A stretch of 31,636 nt of DNA from Candidatus Galligastranaerophilus gallistercoris (GCA_018710795.1 DVJH01000082.1:1-31636), one strand, 5' to 3'; counted from the first letter of the stretch, positions 1 through 8,182 are shown. The notes: generated by a model not told the origin, from the letters alone. Numbers and translations: made by a program.

Positions 1-297
1 TTCTTTACTTTTGTATATGCAAAAACCGACGATAAGACAACAAATGCGGTATTATCAGGTGTTATAAGCGCATATTCAAATATGCATCCGGTTTCAATTA
101 TTGAAATAAAAGATTATGATACGGTTTCAATTGCCGAATTTATCGAACTTAAACACTTTGAAACTCTGTATACGGGCAATATGCTCCGCCGCAAACTCGG
201 AATATTGACGCCTGAAAATGAAGCATTGCAGGAAGTTTTGCAGCCCAATGTCGAAATATACAAAAAAGAAGTTAAAAAGGCATTGGCAAATATGTAA
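1..297 (+). CDS. C-terminal end of an unknown protein (partial)
   Basis: An open frame enters from the left edge and ends at the TAA at 295-297, giving about 98 codons of the C-terminus. An internal ATG at 82 is not a convincing start because the frame is open to the edge and no ribosome binding site precedes it. The visible part is a mixed alpha/beta stretch (segments such as HPVSIIEIKDYDTVSIAEF) ending in a charged helix rich in Lys and Glu (EIYKKEVKKALANM). I do not recognise the family. It does not look like the end of GlyQ, the usual neighbour of GlyS. A terminator follows 13 bases after the stop, so it closes its own transcription unit before glyS. Confidence 0.7.
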   Translation, partial: FFTFVYAKTDDKTTNAVLSGVISAYSNMHPVSIIEIKDYDTVSIAEFIELKHFETLYTGNMLRRKLGILTPENEALQEVLQPNVEIYKKEVKKALANM

Positions 298-310
298 TTT
301 AAAAAAGATA

Positions 311-347
311 AAAAGCGGCTCTTAATTTTCATAAGGGCCGCTTTTTT
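311..347 (+). terminator. Rho-independent terminator after the partial gene
   Basis: Arms 311-324 and 332-345 form a 14-bp stem with one G-U pair around a 7-base loop, followed directly by a T run. It separates the upstream gene from glyS. Confidence 0.85.
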
Positions 348-371
348 ATTTTGCAATTTTTTTGTTTGTAA

Positions 372-377
372 TAAAAT
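372..377 (+). promoter_or_regulatory. Possible -10 box of glyS, close to the start codon
   Basis: TAAAAT (5 of 6 to consensus) ends 7 bases before the glyS ATG at 385. A possible -35, TTGCAA at 351-356, is only 15 bases away, which is short. If used, transcription would begin at or next to the ATG. A GGA just upstream of the ATG could instead serve as a weak ribosome binding site, so the call is tentative. Confidence 0.3.
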
Positions 378-384
378 TGGATTT

Positions 385-2457
385 ATGGAAAATAATTTTT
401 TACTGGAAATATTGGTTCAAGAGCTTCCTTATCAATTTATACCGTCTGCCGAGGCTCAACTTTTTGAACTTTTTAAAAAACTTTTAGACGATAATAAAAT
501 AAATTTTTTAAACATTAAAACTTATGCAACCCCAAGAAGGCTTGCTCTTTTAATTGAAGGGGCTGATGAAAAACAGCAGGATGTTGCAAAAGACGTTAAA
601 GGACCGATTTTAAATATTGCGCTTGATGCAGACGGCAATTATACGCAGGCTGCAATCGGTTTTGCAAAGAAAAACGGTATTTCGCCCGATTTATTGTATC
701 AAAAAGATAATTATATATGGGCAAAAGTTGAACAAAAAGGAAAAACCGTAAAAGAAATTTTAACGGAAAATATTAAGCAGATTATAATGAAGCTTCAGGG
801 GTCTCATTTTATGAGATGGGGCTATCATGAAGAAAAATTTTCAAGACCGGTTGAAAATCTCGTTGCAATTTTAAATGATGAAGTTTTAGATGTTGAAATT
901 TTCGGTATAAAGGCAACAAATAAAACAAGAGGGCACAGATTTTCAAACGTTAAAGAGGTTGTTATAACCGATGTTCTTAAATATCCAGATATTTTAAAAA
1001 TCGCAAACGTATATGTCGATGTCGAAGAAAGAAAGCAATTAATCGTTGATTCCGCAGCCAAAAAAGCGGAAGAAGAAAATTTGATAATAGATTTTTCAAA
1101 CCTTGAAGATTTATTGGATGAAGTAACCTATATTACGGAATTTCCCGTTCCCGTTATTTGCGAATTTAAAGAAGAATATCTTCAAATCCCGGACATTGTA
1201 ACGGTTACCGTTATGTCCAAACATCAAAGATATTTCCCCTTATATGAAAAAACGGGTAAATTATCAAATAAATTTATTACAATGGCGAATTTTGTCGGAG
1301 AAGATAAAGAATCATTCGACAATATTAAAGCGGGCAATCAGAGAGTAATTTCCGCAAGGCTTGAAGACGGTAAATTCTTCTATGATGAAGATATTAAAAC
1401 GCCTTTAATTGAAAGAGTTCCTCTGCTTAAAGGGATGACTTTTCAAAGGAATTTGGGAACACTGTTTGATAAAACCGCAAGAATTGAAAAACTTTCTTCT
1501 TATATGGCAGATAAGCTTAATATAACTGATAAGAGCGACATTCTCCGTGCGGCAAAATTATGCAAAGCAGATTTATCTTCAAAGCTTGTTTTTGAATTTA
1601 CCGAGCTTCAAGGGTTTATAGGCGAAAATTATGCATTGAAATCGGGCGAAAAAGATAACGTTGCACTTGCCGTTAAAGAACATTATTTCCCCCTGAATGC
1701 AAATTCTTCGCTTCCTTCAAAAATCGAGGGGCAGGTTGTTTCAATTGCCGATAAAATTGACACGGTTTGCGCCGTATTTTTATCAACCCAAAACGACAAA
1801 AAGAAAAAACGCCCGACGGGCTCAAACGACCCGCTTGCGGTAAGACGTGCAATAATCGGTATTTTAAGAACCGTTATAACATACGGCCTGAAGCTTGATT
1901 TGGCTGATCTGGTTAAATATTCCCTGAAATTGATTTCGGATGAATTTAATATAAAAATCGAAGATGAAACGCAGGGCGAGATTTTTGATTTTATCTGTTC
2001 AAGATTGAATGTGATTTATGAAAAAACGTTTGATAACGATGTTCTTGCCGCATGTAAAAACACAGAGCCTCTTTCTGATTTAAATTTGTGGCTTGATAGA
2101 GTTAATCATGTCCAAAAATTTGTTTCTGAAAATGAAAACTTTGTTGAAATTTTGGAAGCAATAAACAGGGTTTTAAGAATTACGGCTAACCATAAAACAA
2201 CAAATGAAATTAAAACCGCACTTTTTGAAGATGAAGAAGAAAAAACACTCTTTGACGCTATTGTTCAGGCGCCGCAGATAACTTTTGAAAATATGGGCGA
2301 TATCAAATTTTTTGTTAATCCGCTTCATAATTTCTTTGATAAAGTGCTTGTTATGGCGGAAGACGAGGACATTAAAAATAACAGATTGAATCTTCTCGGT
2401 ATTCTTGCAAACAGATTTAATTCAATCTGTGATTTTTCAAAAATCGTTTCAAGATAA
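385..2457 (+). CDS. glyS: Glycyl-tRNA synthetase, beta subunit
   Basis: Beta subunit of the heterotetrameric (alpha2beta2) glycyl-tRNA synthetase, which charges tRNA-Gly in the cytoplasm; the alpha subunit GlyQ carries the aminoacylation site and the beta subunit binds tRNA. The 690-residue length is normal for the family. Family landmarks are seen: LLEILVQELP at the N-terminus, MRWG followed by FSRPVENLVAIL near residues 140-160, ITEFPVPVICEF and SKHQRYFPL in the middle, and DPLAVRRAIIGI near residue 485, followed by the helical C-terminal anticodon-binding part. No glyQ lies in this window, and the gene just upstream is unrelated and ended by a terminator, so the two subunits are not adjacent on this side. 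The glycosyltransferase follows after 10 bases and is probably co-transcribed. Confidence 0.96.
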   Translation: MENNFLLEILVQELPYQFIPSAEAQLFELFKKLLDDNKINFLNIKTYATPRRLALLIEGADEKQQDVAKDVKGPILNIALDADGNYTQAAIGFAKKNGISPDLLYQKDNYIWAKVEQKGKTVKEILTENIKQIIMKLQGSHFMRWGYHEEKFSRPVENLVAILNDEVLDVEIFGIKATNKTRGHRFSNVKEVVITDVLKYPDILKIANVYVDVEERKQLIVDSAAKKAEEENLIIDFSNLEDLLDEVTYITEFPVPVICEFKEEYLQIPDIVTVTVMSKHQRYFPLYEKTGKLSNKFITMANFVGEDKESFDNIKAGNQRVISARLEDGKFFYDEDIKTPLIERVPLLKGMTFQRNLGTLFDKTARIEKLSSYMADKLNITDKSDILRAAKLCKADLSSKLVFEFTELQGFIGENYALKSGEKDNVALAVKEHYFPLNANSSLPSKIEGQVVSIADKIDTVCAVFLSTQNDKKKKRPTGSNDPLAVRRAIIGILRTVITYGLKLDLADLVKYSLKLISDEFNIKIEDETQGEIFDFICSRLNVIYEKTFDNDVLAACKNTEPLSDLNLWLDRVNHVQKFVSENENFVEILEAINRVLRITANHKTTNEIKTALFEDEEEKTLFDAIVQAPQITFENMGDIKFFVNPLHNFFDKVLVMAEDEDIKNNRLNLLGILANRFNSICDFSKIVSR

Positions 2458-2467
2458 GGTTTTATAA

Positions 2468-3586
2468 ATGAAAATTCTTTTTGTTACGGACCTTTGCCCG
2501 ATTGAAAGAAAAGAAAAGCTTCCGAATACTCTTTTAAATTTTATCAAAGATTTTACCGCCCTCGGACATGAGGTATTGTTATTGCGCCCTAACGTTATCC
2601 TGAACGTTTTAATCAGAAAAAGAAAAATTATCCCCGAAGGCGTATATGAATATTCGGGAATAAAATCAATCAATAAAAATTTTTTAACTCCGTTTTTTAG
2701 CGTGAACCAATTCAAGTTTTTAAAAGACAAAAATTTTGATATCATTTTATCTCATATGCCATCAGGCATTCTTGCGGCAAATAAAATTTCAAAGCTCCTT
2801 AATATCCCTTATTTTGCCTCCGTGCATTCAAGCGACATTACGGTATTGGAAGATATAAAATACTTTTTTGTTAAAAACGAAATGAAAAAAGCATATCTGG
2901 AAGCAAAAAAAGTTTTGCCCAGATCTTTTTGGCTGAAAGAAAAAATTGAAAAAATAATTCCCGAATTAAAAGATAACACATTTGTCATACCTTCAGGAAT
3001 TGATTCAAAACTGATTCTCGGTTTTGATGAAATAAATTCTAAAGCCGATAAATTTTATGGTATGCCATTAAAAATATTTGCTGCAGGTTCTCTTATAAAA
3101 AGAAAAAACTTTCAATCTTTAATTACGGCAGTTAAAGATATAGATGATATTGAATTAAAAATCGCAGGCTCCGGTCCGTATGAAAAAAAATTAAGGACAC
3201 TTATTAAAAAATATAATTTAAAAAACAAAGTAAAATTACTCGGACAAAAATCTAATGAAGAAATATATTCTCTTATGGACGAAGCAAATGTATTTATTCT
3301 CCCCTCTTATAAAGAAACTTTCGGCATGGTTTATCTTGAAGCGCTTGCAAGAGGCTGTATCGTAGTTTGTACAAAAAATTCAGGCATGTCAGGGTTTATA
3401 AAACACGGCTATAACGGCTTTTTAACCGATTCGACCCCGAAGGGCATAAAAGATACGATAAACGAAATAAAACAGATAAAATCGCCCGAAACAATTATAA
3501 AAAATGCCCTTTGTACATCATCGGACATGACAAGTACAAAAATGGCAAAAAATTATTTAAACATAATTCAAAATATTCTTTTTTAG
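2468..3586 (+). CDS. Glycosyltransferase, GT4 family (GT-B fold)
   Basis: A 372-residue retaining glycosyltransferase of the GT4/glycogen-synthase-like group, probably adding sugars to a surface glycan at the inner face of the membrane. The N-terminal Rossmann half begins KILFVTDLCP and holds the acceptor-side motif ILSHMPSGILAANK. The C-terminal half has the usual donor-binding features: FAAGSLIKRKNFQSLI (the G-x-L-x-x-x-K-N pattern), the IAGSGPYEKKL strand, VKLLGQK, and the E-x7-E motif in ETFGMVYLEALARG. There is no signal peptide or membrane segment. The start is supported by AAGG 9 bases upstream. It lies between two housekeeping genes, so context does not show the substrate. The sugar donor and acceptor cannot be told from the sequence. 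Confidence 0.9.
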   Translation: MKILFVTDLCPIERKEKLPNTLLNFIKDFTALGHEVLLLRPNVILNVLIRKRKIIPEGVYEYSGIKSINKNFLTPFFSVNQFKFLKDKNFDIILSHMPSGILAANKISKLLNIPYFASVHSSDITVLEDIKYFFVKNEMKKAYLEAKKVLPRSFWLKEKIEKIIPELKDNTFVIPSGIDSKLILGFDEINSKADKFYGMPLKIFAAGSLIKRKNFQSLITAVKDIDDIELKIAGSGPYEKKLRTLIKKYNLKNKVKLLGQKSNEEIYSLMDEANVFILPSYKETFGMVYLEALARGCIVVCTKNSGMSGFIKHGYNGFLTDSTPKGIKDTINEIKQIKSPETIIKNALCTSSDMTSTKMAKNYLNIIQNILF

Positions 3587-3594
3587 GATATAAT
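3567..3594 (+). promoter_or_regulatory. Possible nusB promoter
   Basis: TTCAAA at 3567-3572 and TATAAT at 3589-3594 are separated by 16 bases, overlapping the stop codon of the glycosyltransferase gene. It would give a leader of about 25 bases that includes the AAGGA before nusB. Confidence 0.4.
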
Positions 3595-3625
3595 CAATAG
3601 TATTAATAAATAAGGAATTAAAACA

Positions 3626-4279
3626 ATGCAGGCAAGAAGAGCTTCAAGAGAGCTGGCTTTAATATTATTTTCTCAGCTTGGAAAAGATTTGGATAAATAT
3701 TCATCAACCGACTTTAAAGATATCGTTTTAAATTCAATAAGAACGCTTATAGGTAATTCAGAAGATGAATTGCAGCTTGTAACAAGCGAATTGTCGGAAT
3801 TTAAAGATTATATTACCGAATATGAAAATAACCATAAAGATAATCTGGAAAGACCCCTTGATGCGCCCAATATCCCCGTTAAGGTTCCGATGACGGATTC
3901 TATGGTTCAAAAAATAGATACCCTTTTGTCTTCTGCGGAAAAAACCCTGTCTGCGCTTGAAGTTGCGGAATTAAGCATATTATCGGACAGAAACGATGTT
4001 AAAAAATATGTTGAATTAATTTTTAAAACTTATAAAGATAAAAAACCCGAAATTGATAACATTATTAAACAGTATGCAATAGGCTGGGACATCGAAAGAT
4101 TATTTAAAATAGACAAAGATATTTTAAGAATTGCAATAGTTGAACTTGTTTATATTAAAGATGCTCCCGTTAAAGTTGTTATTGACGAAGCGCTTGAACT
4201 TGCCAAAAAATATTCGACCGATGAATCCCCTTCTTTTATAAACGGAATTTTGGCAAAAGTGGTTGAATCGTATGTTTAA
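3626..4279 (+). CDS. nusB: Transcription antitermination factor NusB, long form
   Basis: NusB binds boxA RNA together with ribosomal protein S10 and keeps RNA polymerase processive on rRNA operons. The helical N-terminus (QARRASRELALILFSQL) and C-terminal half (WDIERLFKIDKDILRIAIVEL, then PVKVVIDEALELAKKYS and SFINGILAKV) are typical of the family. At 217 residues it is longer than the common 130-160: about 75 extra residues lie between the first helix and the second half (roughly residues 25-105), including a predicted helix MVQKIDTLLSSAEKTLSALE. A similar insert is known from cyanobacterial NusB, which supports the assigned lineage. AAGGA precedes the ATG by about 8 bases. The last 8 bases overlap the ftsY start, so the two genes are translationally coupled. 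Confidence 0.93.
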   Translation: MQARRASRELALILFSQLGKDLDKYSSTDFKDIVLNSIRTLIGNSEDELQLVTSELSEFKDYITEYENNHKDNLERPLDAPNIPVKVPMTDSMVQKIDTLLSSAEKTLSALEVAELSILSDRNDVKKYVELIFKTYKDKKPEIDNIIKQYAIGWDIERLFKIDKDILRIAIVELVYIKDAPVKVVIDEALELAKKYSTDESPSFINGILAKVVESYV

Positions 4280-5210
4280 TTTTTTTAAAAAAAAAGACGA
4301 AGATAATATTGAAGCAAAAGGTGCTCTCGGTGCGCTGAAAGATGCCGTTTCAAAAACTTCCAAAGTGCTTGTTCAAAATGTTTTAAATATCGTTTCAAAT
4401 AATGACGAAATAGACGAATTTGTTTTGGATGATATTGAAGCTTCGCTTATTAAAGCGGATATTGGCGTCGATTTGGCGCTTCAGATTGTTGAAAATATAA
4501 AAAATAATAATATTAAACCGACGGGAGTTAAGGAATTTTTAAAATCGCAATTTGAAGAAATTTTAAATCTTGCAGGCTCAAATGAATTGAAATTCGATTT
4601 TGACAAATTGAATATTTACTTCGTAACGGGTGTTAACGGGGCGGGAAAAACGACATTAATCGGCAAACTTGCATACAGGATGAAAACGGAAGGCAAAAAA
4701 GTTTTACTTGCCGCAGGTGATACATTCAGGGCGGCAGCCGAAGAACAATTGGATATCTGGTCCAAAAGGGCGGATGTTGACATTGTAAGGGAAGACAAGG
4801 CAGACCCCGCATCAATCGTATACAGAGCCATAGAAAAGGCAAAAAACGAAAATTATAACGTCCTGATAATTGATACCGCAGGCAGGCTTCAAAATAAATT
4901 CAATTTGATTGAAGAACTTAAAAAAATTAAAGGCGTTATTGATAAAAAAGCGCCCGATGCTAATTTTGAAAGCATACTGGTTTTGGATGCAAACCTCGGG
5001 CAAAACGGTCTAAATCAGGCAAAAGTTTTTAAAGAGGCGGTCGAATTAACGGCTGTAGCTTTAACTAAGCTTGACGGCTCGTCCAAAGGCGGTGTAATTT
5101 TTGCGATTGCAAAAGAATATAATCTTCCCGTTAAATTAATCGGTGTCGGCGAAAAAATCGGCGACCTTAAAAACTTTAACAAAGACGAATTTATAAGCGC
5201 AATTTTTTAG
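4272..5210 (+). CDS. ftsY: Signal recognition particle receptor FtsY
   Basis: SRP receptor GTPase that docks ribosome-SRP complexes at the membrane. The NG domain is complete: helical N domain (about residues 15-95), P-loop GVNGAGKTT, DTFRAAAEEQL, the DTAGR motif, TKLDGSSKGG, and closing GVGEKIGDL. The long acidic A domain of the E. coli protein is missing; only a short N-terminus (MFNFFKKKDEDN) precedes the N domain, so membrane contact probably relies on this aromatic/basic end. I chose the ATG at 4272 rather than a TTG at 4263: it overlaps the nusB stop as ATGTTTAA, and the resulting N-terminus fits the family. The 312-residue length is normal for short FtsY. The 3' end overlaps the convergent gene by 4 bases. 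Confidence 0.96.
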   Translation: MFNFFKKKDEDNIEAKGALGALKDAVSKTSKVLVQNVLNIVSNNDEIDEFVLDDIEASLIKADIGVDLALQIVENIKNNNIKPTGVKEFLKSQFEEILNLAGSNELKFDFDKLNIYFVTGVNGAGKTTLIGKLAYRMKTEGKKVLLAAGDTFRAAAEEQLDIWSKRADVDIVREDKADPASIVYRAIEKAKNENYNVLIIDTAGRLQNKFNLIEELKKIKGVIDKKAPDANFESILVLDANLGQNGLNQAKVFKEAVELTAVALTKLDGSSKGGVIFAIAKEYNLPVKLIGVGEKIGDLKNFNKDEFISAIF

Positions 5211-6211
5211 AGAATTCCTTTCATCATTTCGCCCACAAATTCTTCAAGGTTGATATATTCGCCTTCTTTTTTCGGTTTTGCCGATATTGCTGACGATTTT
5301 CTTATTCTCTCAAGCTCTTCGGGTGTCGGAACTTCCCACTTTGTTATATTCTGGTTGTCTTCCATTCCCCATATATTCTCGCTTATTATCGTATAAACCT
5401 GTCCGTCCGAATTTTCACTGAATTTTTCGCGAATAATCGGCGTTCCGTATTGTTTTATTTCATCGGGAACTTTTGACATATGACATCTCGGGTATACTCC
5501 GCCTGTTGTCATTTCGGGAATTTCTCCTTTTGATATCCTGTCGATTGCCATATATGCGGAACTGTTTTCATTGTCAAATGCTGGAAGGTCATCTGCAAAA
5601 TACATATAAGCGATACCGTCTCTTATCGGGTTATCCGTTTCGGGGTCTGCTTTATATCCGAGCTGTTTAACTTCCTGCATTGTTTTGTCGTATAATCTTG
5701 CGGTATTGTCGTTGTGCATTCTGCGGTCTGCTTCGCTGCAGGCTTTCGGAAATGCTCTTACCATTGTGTCATAAAACATCGGGAAACTTGTCGGTGTTGA
5801 CATATAATATGAAAACATTGCCATGCAGGCGGGCACCATTTCATCTATCGCCTTTTGCGGAGCCCTTTTGTACGGAAATTCATACTCTTGCTTGGATTTG
5901 TCTTTTGATTTGCTGCTCAATCCTTCCGCCAGTTTATTAACAAGAAATTGTGTTTCTTTATCATTTATTTTAAGCTCTTCGGCGGACAAATCATAAGGAC
6001 CGTATGTTTCTTTTATTTCTCTGTTAACTGCTGCCTGCCCTTTAAAATAAACCGCATTCGGCTGCAGGTTTAAATCGGCTCCCGTGGTTGTGCTTGTTGA
6101 GGGGGGAATTTCAGGGGAATTTTTTATATTATTTTTTGTGTTATTTTGTACTGATACGTTTCTATTGCCCAAGCTGTCGCCCAAGCTTGCTCTTGATACC
6201 GATAATCCCAT
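5207..6211 (-). CDS. Uncharacterised 334-residue protein
   Basis: I do not recognise this protein. The first 60 or so residues are low in complexity (Ser, Asn, Thr, Pro rich, MGLSVSRASLGDSLGNRN and a PPSTSTTT run), followed by a short motif VYFKG and then a folded-looking region rich in aromatic, Met and charged residues (MVPACMAMFSYYMSTPTSFP, then WGMEDNQNITKWEVPTPEEL). There is no signal peptide or membrane helix. The frame is open back to a TTG at 6259, but that has no ribosome binding site; the ATG at 6211, preceded by AAAGAAAG, is preferred. Its stop overlaps that of the convergent ftsY by 4 bases. It lies beside the portal gene, so a phage origin is possible but nothing in the sequence shows it. 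Confidence 0.75.
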   Translation of the reverse strand: MGLSVSRASLGDSLGNRNVSVQNNTKNNIKNSPEIPPSTSTTTGADLNLQPNAVYFKGQAAVNREIKETYGPYDLSAEELKINDKETQFLVNKLAEGLSSKSKDKSKQEYEFPYKRAPQKAIDEMVPACMAMFSYYMSTPTSFPMFYDTMVRAFPKACSEADRRMHNDNTARLYDKTMQEVKQLGYKADPETDNPIRDGIAYMYFADDLPAFDNENSSAYMAIDRISKGEIPEMTTGGVYPRCHMSKVPDEIKQYGTPIIREKFSENSDGQVYTIISENIWGMEDNQNITKWEVPTPEELERIRKSSAISAKPKKEGEYINLEEFVGEMMKGIL

Positions 6212-6247
6212 TTTTACAACACTTTCTTTTATTTCGGTAATGGCTTT

Positions 6248-6262
6248 ATTTGTTCTCAAATT
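6248..6262 (-). repeat. 15-base dyad motif, copy 1 (possible operator)
   Basis: ATTTGTTCTCAAATT; the same 15 bases recur at 23569-23583. It contains 5-bp inverted arms ATTTG/CAAAT around TTCT. Here it lies about 40 bases upstream of the preferred ATG of the hypothetical gene at 6211. Confidence 0.4.
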
Positions 6263-6333
6263 CTAACAAAAAAACAATGTGTCATCAATAATGCTTACTT
6301 TTTTGCTTCATAAATTTTAATAATTTGACTTAT

Positions 6334-6350
6334 TTTATGGTATGCCGTAA
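6334..6350. repeat. Near-palindromic motif, variant copy
   Basis: TTTATGGTATGCCGTAA resembles the motif at 8149-8165 and 17187-17203 (TTTATG-N5/6-CATAA type). It lies between the hypothetical gene and the portal gene. TTGACT at 6325-6330 partly precedes it and could be a -35 element, but no good -10 is seen 17 bases further on. Confidence 0.3.
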
Positions 6351-6456
6351 TAAATTTTTAAATTTCCGTTATCCCCTTAATATACAAACATTTTAAGCCG
6401 ATATAAACGGCCCGTTTTTCAATAACTTAAAATGAAATATAAAGGGAGGCGCTTAA

Positions 6457-7731
6457 ATGTATAAGATTATTGCTGATAATGAAGAAATTACAAATACCAA
6501 CGTACAAAACTGGGTAATTGAATATAAAAACGGTATTTTACCCAAAAGACAAAAACTCTCGGATTATTATGACGGAAGAAACGAAATAATAAAACAAAAT
6601 GCCGTGGAAGGGCGGCCCAATTATTCAATTAATGTTAATATGGCAAAATATATAACCGATGTTGCAACGGGCTATACTTTCGGTAAACCCGTTTCGTATT
6701 CCGTAAACAACAACGGCTCTAAACGTTTTCTCGATATTTTATTAAAAGCAAATGCCGAAAATTTTTCGGATGAACTTGATTATCAAATCGGCGGAGATAT
6801 GTCGGTATTCGGCGTTGCGTATCAGCTTGTATATCTTGATTCTTCAGACAGTAAAGCAAAAGTAAAATTTAAACGTCTTGATCCTCTAAGAACTTTTATG
6901 GTATGCAATAATTCCATAGAAGAAGAAATTTTTTGCGCGGTATATTTTCACGATTATATTGAAAATAAGCAGTTTAAAACGTCGGTATACGTTTGGGATA
7001 ATCATTTTTTGCATATATTTGAAGGCTGCGCAAATTCTTTTTCGCTGACTTCAAAATCTCCTCACTATATGGGGCAGATTCCCGTTATTCAATCTTTAAA
7101 CAATGATGATGCCTTCGGAGATTTTGAGCCCGTTGTCGATTTGCTGGATTCGCTAAGTCTTATGGTATCCAATAATACCGATGATCTTCAATCGATTTCA
7201 AATGCCATTCTTGCCGTTGTGGGCGGCAAACTCGGCGAAGAAGAAATAAAACAGATAAATAAATTTAAAGTTGCAAATCTCCCCGAAAACGCCTCCATGT
7301 GCTGGGTGGTTAAAAATTCCGATATAAATGCCGTATTGGGGCAAATTAAATATCTTTTGGATTTTATTTTTCAGATTTCAATGGTGCCCGATTTATCGGA
7401 TGATGCCTTTGCGGGCAACTTATCGGGTGTTGCAATGCAGTTTAAAATGTGGGGCATTGATCAATTATGGACAAGTAAAATAAGAAAATATAAAACCTGT
7501 CTTTATAAAAGAATAAAAATGATTTTGAGAATACACGGTCTTAATGAGGATGCGGCAAAAGATTTTTCAATTTCTTTTTACAGAAATCTTCCCGAAAATA
7601 TGGCACAGGATTACGAAATTGCAAAAAATTTATCGGGCGTTTTATCTTTGAAAACCATATTAAAAAATCTTTCAATCGTTGAAGATGCCGAAGCTGAATA
7701 TAATACGATTTTGTCCGAAAAACTTCCTTAA
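6457..7731 (+). CDS. Phage portal protein, SPP1 gp6-like
   Basis: Portal proteins form the ring at the vertex of a tailed-phage head through which DNA is packaged and ejected. The 424 residues match the SPP1 gp6-like family: N-terminal KRQKLSDYYDGRNEI, then NYSINVNMAKYITDVATGYTFG, a central LDSLSLMVSNNTDDLQSISNA region, and the distinctive stretch MVPDLSDDAFAGNLSGVAMQFK. The frame is intact. A strong AAAGGGAGG lies 8 bases before the ATG. No terminase, head, tail, integrase or lysis gene is recognisable on either side: the gene is flanked by a convergent hypothetical gene and by its own terminator plus a small secreted protein. It could be the last intact part of a decayed prophage or a gene kept for another purpose. 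Codon use is not obviously different from its neighbours, which suggests long residence. Confidence 0.88.
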   Translation: MYKIIADNEEITNTNVQNWVIEYKNGILPKRQKLSDYYDGRNEIIKQNAVEGRPNYSINVNMAKYITDVATGYTFGKPVSYSVNNNGSKRFLDILLKANAENFSDELDYQIGGDMSVFGVAYQLVYLDSSDSKAKVKFKRLDPLRTFMVCNNSIEEEIFCAVYFHDYIENKQFKTSVYVWDNHFLHIFEGCANSFSLTSKSPHYMGQIPVIQSLNNDDAFGDFEPVVDLLDSLSLMVSNNTDDLQSISNAILAVVGGKLGEEEIKQINKFKVANLPENASMCWVVKNSDINAVLGQIKYLLDFIFQISMVPDLSDDAFAGNLSGVAMQFKMWGIDQLWTSKIRKYKTCLYKRIKMILRIHGLNEDAAKDFSISFYRNLPENMAQDYEIAKNLSGVLSLKTILKNLSIVEDAEAEYNTILSEKLP

Positions 7732-7788
7732 AATATCAAATGCGGGGAGGGAGTGGTGGCAATAGACATCTGAATGGCACTTTAGCGG

Positions 7789-7817
7789 CGCCTTAAATTT
7801 TTAAGGCGTCTTTTTTT
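7789..7817 (+). terminator. Rho-independent terminator after the portal gene
   Basis: Arms 7789-7797 and 7800-7808 are perfectly complementary (CGCCTTAAA/TTTAAGGCG) and a run of seven T residues follows at 7811. Confidence 0.85.
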
Positions 7818-7830
7818 AATTTTAAATTGG

Positions 7831-7839
7831 TGTTATTAT
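7831..7839 (+). promoter_or_regulatory. Extended -10 promoter of the small secreted protein
   Basis: TGT-TATTAT (extended -10) ends 6 bases before the ATG at 7846. No Shine-Dalgarno sequence fits in between, so the message would be leaderless. No clear -35 is visible, as is usual for extended -10 promoters. Confidence 0.45.
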
Positions 7840-7845
7840 AAATAT

Positions 7846-8148
7846 ATGAAAAAGATTATTGTATTGTTATCCGTATTGTTTTTATTGCAATCGCAGACTT
7901 TTGCAATTAATTTCGGCATGTATAAACCGGAAGAAGATTACGGACTTATTGACGGAATTCAGCTTAATTTTTCCAAAAGAGACAGAGAACAAGCGGGAGA
8001 TAAATTTATCCAGCTGAAACAGGAAGTCCCCGGTGAAAAAGAGCGAATGGAAAGAGAAAAAGCGCAATACGAGAAAGATAAAGACCAAAAAGCGGATGAT
8101 GAATATCAGATGTTTAAATTTATGCTCGATGATACTATTCCGTTTTAA
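7846..8148 (+). CDS. Small secreted or periplasmic charged protein
   Basis: A 100-residue protein of unknown function. Residues 1-20 are a clear Sec signal peptide (KK, then a Leu/Val-rich core, ending TFA), with predicted cleavage before INFGMYKPEED. The mature part of about 80 residues is very hydrophilic, with a Lys/Glu/Asp/Gln-rich central helix (EKERMEREKAQYEKDKDQK) and an aromatic end (MFKFMLDDTIPF). There is no cysteine, so it is not a lipoprotein. The gene stands alone between the portal-gene terminator and a bidirectional terminator, with its own extended -10 promoter. A real gene is supported by the signal peptide, the promoter and the terminators; no family is recognised. Confidence 0.75.
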   Translation: MKKIIVLLSVLFLLQSQTFAINFGMYKPEEDYGLIDGIQLNFSKRDREQAGDKFIQLKQEVPGEKERMEREKAQYEKDKDQKADDEYQMFKFMLDDTIPF

Positions 8149-8165
8149 TTTATGCTATGCCATAA
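8149..8165. repeat. Near-palindromic intergenic motif
   Basis: TTTATGCTATGCCATAA starts right after the stop codon at 8148. Its reverse complement shares 16 consecutive bases with 17187-17203, which also directly follows a stop codon and precedes a bidirectional terminator between convergent genes. The outer arms TTATG/CATAA are complementary. Confidence 0.45.
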
Positions 8166-8182
8166 AAAAATTATATTATTAA

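Noticed and set aside
3054..3070. TTTATGGTATGCCATTA, like the intergenic near-palindrome; a further variant at 6895-6911
   Set aside because: Both lie inside coding frames and are explained by ordinary codons (FYGMP and FMVCN); counted as chance.
4263..4271. TTG start for ftsY, and similar TTG/GTG upstream starts for tpsA, kdsB, the pilin, dut, rsgA and the last regulator
   Set aside because: In each case a nearby downstream ATG has the better ribosome binding site, overlap geometry or family-like N-terminus.
5207..8148. A complete prophage around the portal gene
   Set aside because: No terminase, capsid, tail, lysis or integrase gene is visible and both flanks are housekeeping or unrelated genes.
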